Source of the DNA: Candidatus Angelobacter sp. Gp1-AA117
Lineage (GTDB): Bacteria > Acidobacteriota > Terriglobia > Terriglobales > Acidobacteriaceae
Length of the DNA: 45,466 nt
Assembly (NCBI GenBank): GCA_003223515.1
Contig: QHVI01000072.1
Location: 1 to 45,466, forward strand
Reading direction: 5' to 3'
Part shown: positions 10,441 through 19,097 of the stretch, piece by piece
Layout of the letters: each line of letters begins with the position of its first letter
How positions within the stretch are numbered: position 1 is the stretch's first letter
Notes under the pieces: model-generated
Databases searched by the model: none
What the model saw: the letters and a program-made list of their open reading frames with translations, nothing else
Told to the model about the DNA's origin: nothing
Translations under genes and position numbers: made by a program

Positions 10441-11850
10441 TTGGCGCGCACCTTATTCGAAAAAATTTGGGACAATCATGTGGTCTGTCCGGGGCCGGAA
10501 GGTTCTTCCATCCTTTATATAGATCTGCATCTAGTGCATGAAGTGACGTCGCCCCAGGCGTTTGAAGGGTTGCGGATAGCGGGCAGGAGAGTCCGCCGTC
10601 CTGAGTTTACCTTTGCAACTATGGATCACAATGTTCCTACCACGCATGAGACTCGTTCCATGATTACAGATGTGCTTGCGCTTTCCCAGGTGGAGGCGTT
10701 GCGCAAGAACTGCCGCGAATTCGCGATTGAACTGTTTGACCTGGATTCTCCCAATCAAGGCATCGTTCACGTAATTGGTCCGGAACTGGGGCTGACGCAG
10801 CCCGGCAGTACCATCGTTTGTGGTGACAGTCACACCAGCACGCATGGGGCTTTCGGCGCACTGGCCTGCGGCATCGGCACTTCCGAGGTCGAGCATGTCT
10901 TGGCTACACAATGCCTGGTGCAGAAGAAGCCCAAGACAATGTCAGTGAGCTTTTCGGGAATACCGGCGGCAGGAGTTACGTCCAAAGATATGATTCTGGC
11001 GTGGATCGCCAGGATTGGCATTGATGGCGCCACTGGTCATGTTATTGAATACTCGGGTGATGCCGTCCGCGCGCTATCCATGGAAGCGCGCATGACCATC
11101 TGCAATATGAGCATTGAGGCAGGTGCCCGTGCCGGCATGATTGCTCCCGATGAAATTACCTTTGCTTATCTCCGCAGCCGCCGCTTTGCTCCCCAGGGCA
11201 ACGCCTGGGAAAAAGCCGAAAGCTACTGGCGGAGTTTGAGCACTGATTCCGGCGCTCGCTTTGACACAACTGTGGAGATTGACGCTGCAGCCCTGGCTCC
11301 GTTCGTAACCTGGGGCACAAATCCGGGAATGGCAGTGCCTGTGAATGGCCAAATACCCGATCCCGACGGCGCACGTAGCGATTCTGAACGCAACGCCTGC
11401 CTGCGAGCGCTTGAGTACATGGCCCTTAAGCCTGGAACCAGGATTGAAGACATCCCTGTGGATCGTGTTTTTATTGGTTCCTGTACAAATGCGCGATTGG
11501 AAGATATCCGGGCCGCTGCGAGGGTAATCAAGGGATACAGAATCTCCCGGCAAGTCCAGGGGCTGGTTGTGCCTGGTTCGCAGAATGTGAAACACGCGGC
11601 CGAACGAGAAGGCTTGGACAGGATTTTTGTCGAAGCCGGTTTCGAGTGGCGGGAGTCGGGCTGCTCCATGTGTCTGGCCATGAACCCGGACAAACTGAAT
11701 CCTGGGGAGCGCTGCGCTTCGACCAGTAACCGCAATTTTGAAGGCCGACAGGGAGCGGGTGGGCGAACACATCTGGTCAGCCCGGCCATGGCCGCCGCTG
11801 CAGCAGTGGCTGGACATTTCGTTGATGTGCGGAATTGGCAGTATAAGTAA
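10441..11850 (+). CDS. leuC: 3-isopropylmalate dehydratase large subunit
   Basis: A 469-residue aconitase-family subunit. The [4Fe-4S] ligands are visible as SCTNAR and [12 protein letters not shown]. Conserved [14 protein letters not shown] and MDHNVPT are present. The TTG at 10441 is proposed because it starts at the family N-terminus ([13 protein letters not shown]) and has cggaga about ten bases upstream; the same frame is open further upstream but overlaps leuB and is not family-like. It isomerises 2- to 3-isopropylmalate with LeuD, whose gene downstream is interrupted. Confidence 0.95.
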   Translation: MARTLFEKIWDNHVVCPGPEGSSILYIDLHLVHEVTSPQAFEGLRIAGRRVRRPEFTFATMDHNVPTTHETRSMITDVLALSQVEALRKNCREFAIELFDLDSPNQGIVHVIGPELGLTQPGSTIVCGDSHTSTHGAFGALACGIGTSEVEHVLATQCLVQKKPKTMSVSFSGIPAAGVTSKDMILAWIARIGIDGATGHVIEYSGDAVRALSMEARMTICNMSIEAGARAGMIAPDEITFAYLRSRRFAPQGNAWEKAESYWRSLSTDSGARFDTTVEIDAAALAPFVTWGTNPGMAVPVNGQIPDPDGARSDSERNACLRALEYMALKPGTRIEDIPVDRVFIGSCTNARLEDIRAAARVIKGYRISRQVQGLVVPGSQNVKHAAEREGLDRIFVEAGFEWRESGCSMCLAMNPDKLNPGERCASTSNRNFEGRQGAGGRTHLVSPAMAAAAAVAGHFVDVRNWQYK

Positions 11851-11866
11851 AGGTAAAGATTTAAGA

Positions 11867-11923
11867 TTTTTGATTTCAGATTTTACGCTTGTTTTGAATT
11901 CGAGGCGGCTCTGAAATCAAAAA
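11867..11923. repeat. 13-bp perfect inverted repeat between leuC and leuD
   Basis: TTTTTGATTTCAG at 11867-11879 is perfectly complementary to CTGAAATCAAAAA at 11911-11923, with a 31-nt loop. It fills most of the 92-bp leuC-leuD gap, which is markedly AT-rich. It could form an mRNA hairpin just upstream of the leuD start, affecting its translation or mRNA processing. There is no T-run, so a terminator is less likely. Confidence 0.6.
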
Positions 11924-11942
11924 CTGAAATGGAAAATTCTAA

Positions 11943-12527
11943 ATGCAATCCTTCAACTCCCATACCGGCTTGGCCGTTCCTTTCGAGCGAGAGAACGTAG
12001 ACACTGACCAGATCATTCCCAAACAATTTCTCAAGCGTATTGAGCGCACCTGATACGGCGAATTTCTCTTCTACAATTGGCGTTTTCAATCCGATGGGAA
12101 GCCGAACCCAGGTTTCATTCTGAATGCCCAGGAGTATGCCGGGGCTACGGTTTTGGTGGCAGGCAGGAATTTTGGCTGTGGGTCGTCGCGCGAGCATGCG
12201 GTTTGGGCGCTGCGCGATTATGGCTTTCGGGCCCTGATCGCTCCTTCCTTCGCGGACATCTTCACCACAAATTCGGCCAAGAATGGCCTGCTGTTAGTGA
12301 CTCTCTCTCCGGCACAGATTCGTGACCTTATGACGCGTGCCCAACCCGGTGCTTTCGAGTTGACCGTCAATCTGGAGAGCTGCACAGTTTCTTCCGCGGA
12401 CGGTTTTGCCGCCCAGTTTGCGATTGATCCTTTCACCCGCACCAGCTTGCTGCACGGTCTGGACGAGATTGGAATGACCTTGCAGCACGAAGCCGAGATC
12501 TCCGAATACGAAAAATCCCACTGTTGA
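11943..12527 (+). pseudogene. leuD: 3-isopropylmalate dehydratase small subunit with in-frame TGA
   Basis: The frame reads [15 protein letters not shown], then [17 protein letters not shown], a TGA at 12051-12053, then [11 protein letters not shown] and onward to [21 protein letters not shown], in one continuous frame of 195 codons. Relatives have glycine at the stop position (RTGYGEF / RTGFG), so one GGA-to-TGA change explains it. No good restart codon follows before the conserved core. Either LeuD is lost, the stop is read through, another copy exists, or the base is wrong. Everything else in the frame looks under selection, so the lesion would be recent. Confidence 0.85.
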
Positions 12528-12662
12528 TGGCACTGATGGAGTGATCCACGCAAGGCCATACCAGAAATAAAAAGCCTCGCCGGAGCAAGGCTGACAAGAC
12601 GGATTGGTGCAGAGCTTGCGTGACGTACCGACTCGGCCCTAAGCTCTTGACTCCGGATCTTT

Positions 12663-12696
12663 GCGCGACACTGGGCTTTGCCACTCTGTGTCGCGC
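12663..12696. repeat. 9-bp perfect hairpin upstream of thioesterase gene
   Basis: GCGCGACAC (12663-12671) pairs perfectly with GTGTCGCGC (12688-12696) around a 16-nt loop, just 5' of the Shine-Dalgarno of the 12718 gene. It may end transcription from leu or act in the leader; no T-run follows. The remainder of the 12528-12717 gap shows nothing else clear. Confidence 0.45.
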
Positions 12697-12717
12697 CATT
12701 GAGGAGCCTGAGGAAGG

Positions 12718-13140
12718 ATGCCCGACCTGCCCGTCACCTATCGGGGAACAGTCTATCCCTGGCACTGCGACCAGATGAATCACATGAACGTGATGTGGTA
12801 TGTCGGCAAATTCGACGAAGCCACCTGGCAGTTCTTCTCCAGCATCGGCCTCTCGCGATCGCGACTGTTGCAGGAAGGCACGGGGATGGCGGCCGTGGAA
12901 CAACGCATTGAGTACAAGCGCGAACTGCGTGCCGGCGATCTCATTACCATTCGCTCGGCGGCGCTCGAGATCACGGAAAAATCCATCCGCTTCTGCCACG
13001 AAATGTCCAACGATGAGACAGGCGAGCTGGCCGCGCGCACGATTCTGGTGGCCGTTTACTTCGACACCTCAGCCCGGAAGTCGCGGCCCCTTCCCGCAGA
13101 CATCCGCGAACGAGTCGGACTGATGCTTACACCCGCCTGA
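12718..13140 (+). CDS. 4HBT-family acyl-CoA thioesterase (YbgC/FadM-like)
   Basis: A 140-residue hotdog-fold protein. HCDQMNHMNVMWYVGKFDEA is the 4-hydroxybenzoyl-CoA thioesterase motif with the conserved Asp followed by HMN. The ATG has a strong gaggaagg directly upstream. Such enzymes hydrolyse acyl-CoA thioesters in the cytoplasm; the substrate cannot be told from sequence. It is a single gene with no operon partner. Confidence 0.85.
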   Translation: MPDLPVTYRGTVYPWHCDQMNHMNVMWYVGKFDEATWQFFSSIGLSRSRLLQEGTGMAAVEQRIEYKRELRAGDLITIRSAALEITEKSIRFCHEMSNDETGELAARTILVAVYFDTSARKSRPLPADIRERVGLMLTPA

Positions 13141-13463
13141 TTTCGGACGGATTCCTACCTTGCAGGCAAAAAAAAGACTGCGACGTTTCGGCTGTGCTCG
13201 AGCTGAAGAGCCTCGCTGAGGTCCTTCAGTTTGGCTAATCCTTCGTGAACTCAGGAGTCGAAGCCTTCGCTACGGCCAGCGCCGAGGTCGTATGCGACTG
13301 AACCTTACCGCACAGATAAATTTCGTCAACGGGGCGCTGCCGCGAATGAGCGTTGGAAGAAGAATTGTTTTTGTGATCAGCCATCTTGCGCACTTTCATG
13401 GAACCGGATCATTCGCCGCTGGCATTCCCCGCCGACATGCCAATTTACATCGAGTGTCCAAGA
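13141..13463. other. Gene-free interval between convergent genes
   Basis: This 323-bp stretch separates the thioesterase gene from the convergent LytTR gene. Short open frames on the plus strand have no family resemblance and no Shine-Dalgarno. I see only modest self-complementarity (for example ctgaag/cttcag near 13205-13232) and no definable terminator or RNA gene. Confidence 0.5.
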
Positions 13464-14223
13464 CTAGGATTCCAGCAGAGCCCGTAACTTGTGAGCGTAT
13501 CTGCGGCTCGACGTGACCACTGTTCCTTCTGCCAGGACGAATGTCGTAAACCCCATCGAACATCGGGCGAATCTCGCCAATGCGGGCAGCGTTCACGATG
13601 GCCGATTTCCGCACGCGAATGAAGTGGTGGGACGCCAGCTTCTCTTCCAGGTGCGCCAGGGTTTCCCTCAACAGATGTCTGTCGCTGGCGGTGTGTATGC
13701 AGGCATAGTTTCCCGTGGCTTCGATCCACAAAACGTCGGAAACGGGAACAAAGAAAATCCGCTTCTTGTCCTTCACCACAAAGCGCTCCAACGGGCGGAG
13801 ACTACGGAGGGACTGAAGCAACGGTTCGAGACCTCGATTTGCTTCCCTGCGCTGTTCCAGTACCTGGCGTGCGTGAACCAGGGCCTTGGCAAATCGCTCC
13901 TTATCGTAAGGTTTCAAGAGATAGTCAACAGCGTGCACTTCGAATGCGCGAATGGCGTGCTCGTCGTGAGCTGTGACGAAGATATATACAGGAGCGGGAC
14001 CGGTCGATGGCTTCACATTTTCGATGACTCCAAATCCATCCAGATCAGGCATCTGCACGTCGAGAAAAACGATGTCGGGATGAAGTTCATTGATCTGCTC
14101 CACCGTACTTATTCCGTTCCCCGCATCGCCTACAACTTCAATGTCGTTGTGTTCGGCCAGATAGCGAAGGATACCGCGCCGGGCGATCGGTTCGTCATCG
14201 ACGATGAGGATTCGCGTCTTCAA
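13464..14223 (-). pseudogene. LytTR response regulator, frameshifted near its C-terminus
   Basis: The N-terminal receiver domain (ILIVDDEPIARRGILRYL, phosphorylatable Asp in VFLDVQMPDLDGFG, Lys in YLLKPYD) is followed by a LytTR DNA-binding domain (DVLWIEATGNYACIHTASDR, FIRVRKSAIVNAARI). After FDGVYDI the frame slips. The other frame continues VLAEGTVVTSSRRYAHKLRA and ends normally at a TAG at 13464-13466. One extra base near 13538-13545 explains this and gives a 252-residue protein. Read literally, the uncorrected frame runs on to 13396 with an unrelated tail, losing part of the last LytTR strand. The TTG start overlaps the stop of the upstream kinase by 4 bases (TTGA), the usual coupling of a two-component pair. 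Confidence 0.85.
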
Positions 14224-14400
14224 TGCGAACTCCGCAGTGGAATGGTGATGATGGCCTCACAGCCTCGACCGTCACCCCCGTTAAGTTCCAGCGACGACTG
14301 GTCCCCGTAGAGCTGTTTCAAGCGTGACCGGACATTGGTGAGTCCCACGCCGAAGCGCAGGCGCGATCCTGGTGCCGGCGCAATCAGACGAGTGGATGAA
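14220..14400 (-). pseudogene. Truncated sensor histidine kinase (C-terminal ATPase stump)
   Basis: Only the end of the HATPase domain remains: APGSRLRFGVGLTNVRSRLK, QLYGD, and a final beta strand EAIITIPL. The rest of the kinase (sensor, HisKA-like domain, N and G1 boxes) is missing, and sequence above ~14400 belongs to an unrelated small gene. The break is the best candidate for the left boundary of the integrated element. It would have paired with the adjacent LytTR regulator. Confidence 0.75.
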
Positions 14401-14602
14401 TCCAGCTTGCAACGGGCAGGAGCAACTCGTCGCGATTGTTGCCGGCGCTGCAGTTGAGGGCGCCTGTCAGAATGGAGCAGGCGGCTCTTGAGGACGGGCA
14501 TTTTTCCACCTCTTGAAGAAGCCGTGCGTCTTGGGATTGCGAAGTAGCCGCGATACGCTCAAGAGTTCGAAGCAAGCGCTTTTCGTTATTGCGTCGCGCC
14601 AT
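14384..14602 (-). CDS. Small hypothetical protein coupled to the primase
   Basis: A 72-residue basic and polar protein starting MARRNNEKRLLRTLERIAAT. Its ATG at 14602 sits in TGACATG at the stop of the primase gene, which suggests translational coupling. There is no recognised domain. Its end overlaps the region where the host kinase gene is broken, so its C-terminus may be host-derived read-out. Confidence 0.4.
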   Translation of the reverse strand: MARRNNEKRLLRTLERIAATSQSQDARLLQEVEKCPSSRAACSILTGALNCSAGNNRDELLLPVASWIHPLV

Positions 14603-14603
14603 G

Positions 14604-15359
14604 TCAACCCTTATACCCGATAGCTCTGCTGAACGTGTAGCGCAGCTTTCCATCAACAGTTTCAGGCCCTGTCACGGTGGCCGTAGTGATCTCCGGGTGC
14701 GTGGGGATGTACCGGGCGAGATAAGAGATCTGTGCATCCAGGCGGTAGTCAGCACCATAGAACCAGAACCGCTTACCTGCACCTCGGTGGATCCCAAGAG
14801 GCCCGCGTATGGCATTGCCAAATTCGTCAGCATGAACTTCATCTTGTTTTGGAAAGACCTCAATGCCATCAGCCAAGGCAGCAGGTTTAGACAATAGAGC
14901 GTGCTCCTGCTGTACTCCTTTGACGGGCACTTTCAGGCGGCGGGCGAGGCCGTGAATGTATAGCCTGCAATCGCGGGCAAGCAGCGGTTGGGCTGCAAAA
15001 ATCCACAGATGTCCCCCGCGGCGAGATTTCTCCAAGGCTGCTTTTACCCCGTCCTGTCGCAGTTCCCATTGGAGCTTTAACAGGTCCTCCAAAGCGTTGG
15101 GATAGTCGGCATCTATAGCGACCCACTTGCAGCGCTGATTGGCCGGGTTAATCGCATAAAGGCCTATCGTGATCTGTCCTTCGAGGTGCCGGCGGATGGT
15201 TTCTCGTGACAACGAAATGCGGCCTTTCGGGCGGTAGTAGTAGTACCGGCCATGAGCAGAATCCGGGGTCGAAGACTGAAGGGTGTAGGCCCCACGATTG
15301 ACAAATAGCTCAAAATATCGAGCCACTATCTCGTCTGAGGCCAAGAGTCGGGATTGCAT
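14604..15359 (-). CDS. Archaeo-eukaryotic-type primase (TOTE primase-like)
   Basis: A 251-residue protein. The N-terminal ~60 residues end in a RRHLEGQITIGLYAI segment. AIDADYP (Asp83, Asp85) gives the metal-binding DxD, EKSRRGGHLWIF (His117) the GGH nucleotide-binding motif, and GIEVFPKQ ... FGNAIRGPLGIHR the C-terminal motif of the primase seen in TOTE conflict systems and mobile elements. It probably makes primers for element replication or for the transferred strand. The ATG has ggaaggtg upstream and a near-consensus promoter 18 bases further (15377-15405). It has no helicase fusion, unlike full TOTE proteins. Confidence 0.7.
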   Translation of the reverse strand: MQSRLLASDEIVARYFELFVNRGAYTLQSSTPDSAHGRYYYYRPKGRISLSRETIRRHLEGQITIGLYAINPANQRCKWVAIDADYPNALEDLLKLQWELRQDGVKAALEKSRRGGHLWIFAAQPLLARDCRLYIHGLARRLKVPVKGVQQEHALLSKPAALADGIEVFPKQDEVHADEFGNAIRGPLGIHRGAGKRFWFYGADYRLDAQISYLARYIPTHPEITTATVTGPETVDGKLRYTFSRAIGYKG

Positions 15360-15376
15360 ACTTCACCTTCCAGGTC

Positions 15377-15410
15377 TTGATACCCCGGTCTGGAAACTCG
15401 GTCAAATTTT
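15377..15410 (-). promoter_or_regulatory. Element promoter/operator upstream of the primase gene
   Basis: On the minus strand, TTGACC (15405-15400), a 17-bp spacer and TATCAA (15382-15377) form a sigma70-like promoter with a start site near 15370. The -35 lies in an imperfect copy of a palindrome (GAAACTCGGTCAAATTTT read on plus, 15393-15410) that recurs at 42732-42750 and 43079-43097. Confidence 0.65.
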
Positions 15411-15434
15411 GTTGGCTGCTAGAACTCGGCGGCG

Positions 15435-15809
15435 TTACGCCGAGCCGGTGGTTTGGAGGGGAACGTGCAAGAGTGCGGGCTGCTCAGCGTAACGGAGTAA
15501 GTTGTATTCGGTGAGAAGATGGCAGAAATCATCCAATGTAAGGTTGTCTTCTGCGCCTTCAAAGGAGAGTAGATAGAACTCCTGATGCAAGCGGTCGTAC
15601 ACATAAATTGCACCAGAGGCTGGATCTTCGGGGGCCATTTGGAACAACAGGATTGCATTTGGCATCTGGATCCACCGTGCGGCTACGGCGTCACCGATGG
15701 CTAAAAATTCCTTGATGACACGGTCCACGTGAGGCTCAGGATTGCCGAGTGCCAGGTCTTTCACGGTAAACAAGCGGTGTGGGGTGATGGTTCCTCTACT
15801 CAGTTGCAT
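15435..15809 (-). CDS. Hypothetical protein
   Basis: A 124-residue soluble protein beginning MQLSRGTITPHRLFTVKDLA. The same frame is open far upstream, but the ATG at 15809 has an ideal ggaaaggagacat before it, so this start is chosen. The middle contains AILLFQMAPEDPASGAIYVY and LSFEGAEDNLTLDDFCHLL, suggesting a small alpha/beta fold. No family recognised. It ends just upstream of the primase promoter. Confidence 0.55.
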   Translation of the reverse strand: MQLSRGTITPHRLFTVKDLALGNPEPHVDRVIKEFLAIGDAVAARWIQMPNAILLFQMAPEDPASGAIYVYDRLHQEFYLLSFEGAEDNLTLDDFCHLLTEYNLLRYAEQPALLHVPLQTTGSA

Positions 15810-15955
15810 TATGTCTCCTTTCCTTGCTGAATTTGTCCGATAGATGCGCGAATTCCTCCCAAGCAAAAGCCGTAACCGTTGCTTATGGAGAGCTGTATAC
15901 CAGAGCTGTGAACCTGTATTCCTGCTACTATTTGCGCCGGAACTGAGGAACTGTG

Positions 15956-16547
15956 ATGACGGAATCCAGGTTTGTTCTGCAATTCGATGTTTCTGAAATA
16001 TCGAGTTTGGCAGCACGGTATGTCGTCGACGACCAAGGAGCGGATGACCAGGCACTGAGGGCTGGGCGTGAGATCTCGTCAGGCAATTACAGCCGAGATA
16101 ATCTGCAAGTGATCTTTCGTTGGAAGACTGGCGGCCGCGGTATTTCCAGGCTGCGCCGGAACACAGATGAGGAAATTGCTGACGCGTTGGAATTGGCTGT
16201 ACGGGCTGCTGCGGACAGGTCTGCAGTTGCTGTCCTTTGCGGATTGAACGGAGTGGAAGTGCCTGTTGCTTCGGCAATTCTGACAGCGATGAATCCCGAG
16301 AGGTTCACAATTATTGATTCGTGCATTGGAATCCCTGGGTATTACAAATAGACAGGCTTATTGCACCATTGATTTTTTTATTGATTACCTCCGGTTCTGT
16401 CGAGGCTTAGCGAGCCAATGCCGAGTTGGCTTGCGCACGCTTGATCGCGCGCTTTGGCAATGGTCCAAGAGAAAGCCAAAGCAAAACGTTGACGCTGTTT
16501 CAGACCCACAATTTCCGTGCCCGATTTCATATGTCATGACGGGATAG
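15956..16547 (+). pseudogene. HhH-containing hypothetical protein, frameshifted
   Basis: One of the few plus-strand genes in the element. The first frame starts at an ATG with gaggaactg upstream and runs to a GLNGVEVPVASAIL helix-hairpin-helix-like segment and PERFTIID. There the frame slips near 16318 and the continuation RALESLGIT, TIDFFIDYLRFCR, LRTLDRALWQWSK lies in a second frame. I recall that order as a common uncharacterised bacterial family, but its function is unknown. Its divergent orientation suggests independent insertion. The interval up to 16707 holds nothing else I can defend. Confidence 0.6.
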
Positions 16548-16707
16548 TCAGCCGCAAGCTGCTGAACGGTGGACACTTCGAGGCCCGCGAGATGGGCAAA
16601 GTTCAGGCAATGGCCGGACGATAGGCTAGGCAAAGATGGTCAAAAAACAGTGGGCTCCTGCAAGCCGATATATAGAGGATGCGAATATTGAAGAAATTCC
16701 TCCAGCC

Positions 16708-17445
16708 TCACCTGCCCCGAGTTGTCTCAGTAGTGACAGGCGCCGCCAGGAGTTGTTCCCTGAAGGAACGCGCTGTGAGGAACCCGAGGTGTCTTGCAAT
16801 CGGGGTCAAATGGTGCAGAACCGCCAATAACAGGTTTGCGTCGACCGTCACATAGAGAACACACCCGATCATTCGTTCAGCTTCCAGCGCCGCTCGCACG
16901 CTCTCATACTGCTTGGCGTTTTTGAGCGAACGCTCGTACTCAAGGGCAAACTCACGTATTTCATTACCGAGCCAGATTTTCACAATGGCGTCATAATCTT
17001 TCTGAAATAACTCAGAGACCATGTTCAGCGTGCTGATTTCGACTTCGGATTGCCAGCTGACGAGCAGTGCACTACGGGCAAGTGCCAGACGGAGCGCGTT
17101 CAGTTCCAGCGCATGGAACACCTGGACGGGATCGGGCATTTGCCTGGTACTGGAGTTCAGAGCTATGAGAAATTCCCCCTGCCTTTCGAGTTCAAGCAGG
17201 CCTCTCCGTGTTATGGAATACACGGGAACTCCTTCCAAGTCCAAGCCGTTTTGACGTTCGATCTGACCCGATTTCAGCAGACGTTGAATTCGCCAATTGA
17301 ACGTACTCCGGGAAGACAAAACTGCATCGTGGCGCAACAACTCAAAGAGTTGTTGATGGCTAACGAACCGGCAATTCCGGACTAGCCTGAGCAGCGGAAT
17401 GTCTCCATCTGCCGTGATGACGAGGCTGCCTTTTATGTACCGCAT
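16708..17445 (-). CDS. Replication-relaxation-like winged-helix protein
   Basis: A 245-residue protein with an N-terminal winged-helix region (LVRNCRFVSHQQLFELL, then SSRSTFNWRIQRLLKSGQIE and VYSITRRGLLELE) and an alpha/beta C-terminal half (residues ~105-245), as in the Replic_Relax family of plasmids and ICEs. The ATG at 17445 shares its A with the TGA of the upstream gene (TGATG), so it is preferred over a longer frame that starts at 17520. A role in element replication or maintenance is inferred from the family and context. Confidence 0.6.
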   Translation of the reverse strand: MRYIKGSLVITADGDIPLLRLVRNCRFVSHQQLFELLRHDAVLSSRSTFNWRIQRLLKSGQIERQNGLDLEGVPVYSITRRGLLELERQGEFLIALNSSTRQMPDPVQVFHALELNALRLALARSALLVSWQSEVEISTLNMVSELFQKDYDAIVKIWLGNEIREFALEYERSLKNAKQYESVRAALEAERMIGCVLYVTVDANLLLAVLHHLTPIARHLGFLTARSFREQLLAAPVTTETTRGR

Positions 17446-17993
17446 CAGGCTGAAGTTTTCTCTCCAACACGTGTCAATGTGGCTCGTTGACCTGGGCCTA
17501 AATCCACAATTAACTGCCAAAAACCGGTGCTGGTCTGGACCCAGTCACCAGGATTCATTAGCAACATGGCCTCCTGTTTATCGCGCAAGTGACTCGCAGC
17601 AATGACGCGGCTGAACACGGATTTCCAAGCACCAGAAGAGAAGTCAATCGCGCCATGGACATCGCTGGAGACAACGACCAGATAGGAATCTGGAACGTCA
17701 GTTTTGGGAGCTCTACGCTGGAAGAGCAACCGGTTGCCACCGAACGCCTGGGACAACTCAGAGCACACAAAAGTACGTCCGATGGCTCGATCTGGCAGAT
17801 TGGGATTAAAGTCGCCCACGCCGTTAAAGCGGATCAATCCTGAAACAATCCAGTGGCGCCTGACTTTGCTGCCGCAACGCACTCCGCTCGAGTTGTAGTA
17901 GGCAGCATGGCGCGTAAAACGATGCGGATCGTCAACGTTATGTCCGAAACGAGCCCACCAATTACTGCCGAAACTGAGCACCTGGACCAGCAT
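17445..17993 (-). CDS. Hypothetical protein
   Basis: A 182-residue soluble protein rich in aromatic residues (SNWWARFGHNVDD, then SYLVVVSSDVHGAIDFSSGA), probably beta-rich. It overlaps the preceding gene by 32 bases and is coupled to the following one by TGATG. The ggag before the ATG at 17993 is only one base away, so the true start may be slightly downstream. No family recognised. Confidence 0.5.
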   Translation of the reverse strand: MLVQVLSFGSNWWARFGHNVDDPHRFTRHAAYYNSSGVRCGSKVRRHWIVSGLIRFNGVGDFNPNLPDRAIGRTFVCSELSQAFGGNRLLFQRRAPKTDVPDSYLVVVSSDVHGAIDFSSGAWKSVFSRVIAASHLRDKQEAMLLMNPGDWVQTSTGFWQLIVDLGPGQRATLTRVGEKTSA

Positions 17994-18312
17994 CTCCGAC
18001 CCGCTCCATGAGCTTCTGATTGATCTCTTTTAGACGCGCGGTGCGCTCCGGGACTGGGAACTGATGCACGACGCTAATGGCATTAACGATTTCGGGACCC
18101 AGCTTTTCGTTGCGCTCCTGAAAGTACCTCCATAGGTCAGCAAAACGGGCAAGCTCTTTGACAAGTTCCCGCTCTTCCGGGGGTTTTGATTCAACCAATT
18201 TGTCCCACTCATTTCGGTCCTCGATCGGCGCAAGATCGCCGCCTTTCTCGAAGCGTTTGAACAGTCGCGCCATTTCCTGGAGCAGTTCTTTCTGTGGAGT
18301 GTCGTCTGCCAT
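17962..18312 (-). CDS. Hypothetical helical protein
   Basis: A 116-residue highly charged, alpha-helical protein (MADDTPQKELLQEMARLFKR, KPPEERELVKELARFADLWR) with a likely coiled coil and no signal or TM segment. A clear aaaggag lies nine bases before the ATG. It is probably a cytoplasmic accessory protein of the transfer region; no family recognised. Confidence 0.5.
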   Translation of the reverse strand: MADDTPQKELLQEMARLFKRFEKGGDLAPIEDRNEWDKLVESKPPEERELVKELARFADLWRYFQERNEKLGPEIVNAISVVHQFPVPERTARLKEINQKLMERVGDAGPGAQFRQ

Positions 18313-18347
18313 TTTGTCCGGCTCCTTTCCGCTACAACGGCTGCCAG

Positions 18348-19097
18348 TCAGCCCGCGATATTTGCCTCTTTGGGCTGCGCCGCTGTTAATCCACGCTGCG
18401 CTTTCGTGAGTTCCTTCTGGAGGTTTTTCTCTCGTTCGTGAGAGGAATGTAATTGTTGCTGCAGAGTGCTGATCTGGGCAATTAAGTCGCCTTCAGCCTC
18501 AGGACTTTGTGGCACAACCTGAGTCCCGCCAGTTCTTTTTTCGCCCGTCTTGATTTTATCTTTTGATGGGGGACCCGAGGACGAGTTGGGCTTTACGTCC
18601 GGGACCATACTTGCTGCAGGCGCCGTGGCTTGCGCGCGCTCAGGCGGATGTAGTGCTGGGCGATGTGCAGCTTCGGCAGCAGTGTTGGTCCTATTTACAA
18701 GGTCGTTGTACCGGTTTATTGCCTCATTGGCTTGGCTACGAGCGTCCGCCAAGGCGTTGTGATATTGGCCAAAAGGCCGGCGGCGATGATCTCGCAAACG
18801 GTGACGCTCCCGGTGCTGGTGAAGCAGCAAAAAGAAGGCCAGGATGAGAAACGAGAGCGCCACCAACAGCGCCCAAGAGGTAACGCTCTTGATTGTCTTG
18901 TCGACCAGAAGCTTGCGCGCATCATCAATCTGGCAACCGTAGTCCTTATTCTGGGGATTAACCTGTTTGAGCGCGAAATCGACAAAGCCATCACGCGGGT
19001 TGCCGGGCTGCTTGGCCGCAGGATCCTAAGAAGATCGCTGACCCACTGCCGGCAGCCATGTCGCGATAATCAGCACAACAATGAGGTAAAACTTCAT
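18348..19097 (-). pseudogene. Exported/membrane coiled-coil protein with in-frame TAG at codon 24
   Basis: The start at 19097 overlaps the coupling-protein stop as ATGA. It opens a signal-peptide-like MKFYLIVVLIIATWLPAVGQ, but codon 24 is TAG (19026-19028). The same frame then continues with DPAAKQPGNPRDGFVDFALK, a TM helix (SWALLVALSFLILAFFLLL) and a charged helical tail with an EAINRYNDLVNR coiled coil, 249 residues in all. The frame is clean on both sides of the stop, so a single substitution (for example CAG to TAG) is likely. A TTG at 18866 could restart inside the TM helix. Function unknown; by position an accessory T4SS protein. Confidence 0.65.

Noticed and set aside
12540-12600. Terminator after leuD (agcct ... 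aggct hairpin)
   Set aside because: The stem is only five base pairs and no T-run follows.
13513-14310. 265-codon plus-strand open frame
   Set aside because: It is the antisense of the LytTR regulator, which has clear receiver and LytTR domains.
14380-14520. Direct repeat of the tRNA 3' end at the left edge
   Set aside because: Only about 8 bases (a GTGGAT-containing stretch) resemble the tRNA T-arm; too short to call an att site.
16385-16633. Minus-strand open frame starting MPSLSSGHCLNFAHLAGLEV
   Set aside because: Third-position composition looks coding at first, but the start is TTG without a ribosome site, an in-frame stop lies just upstream, and its second half is the antisense of the HhH gene. 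It may be a fragment of a lost gene; not defensible as a feature.
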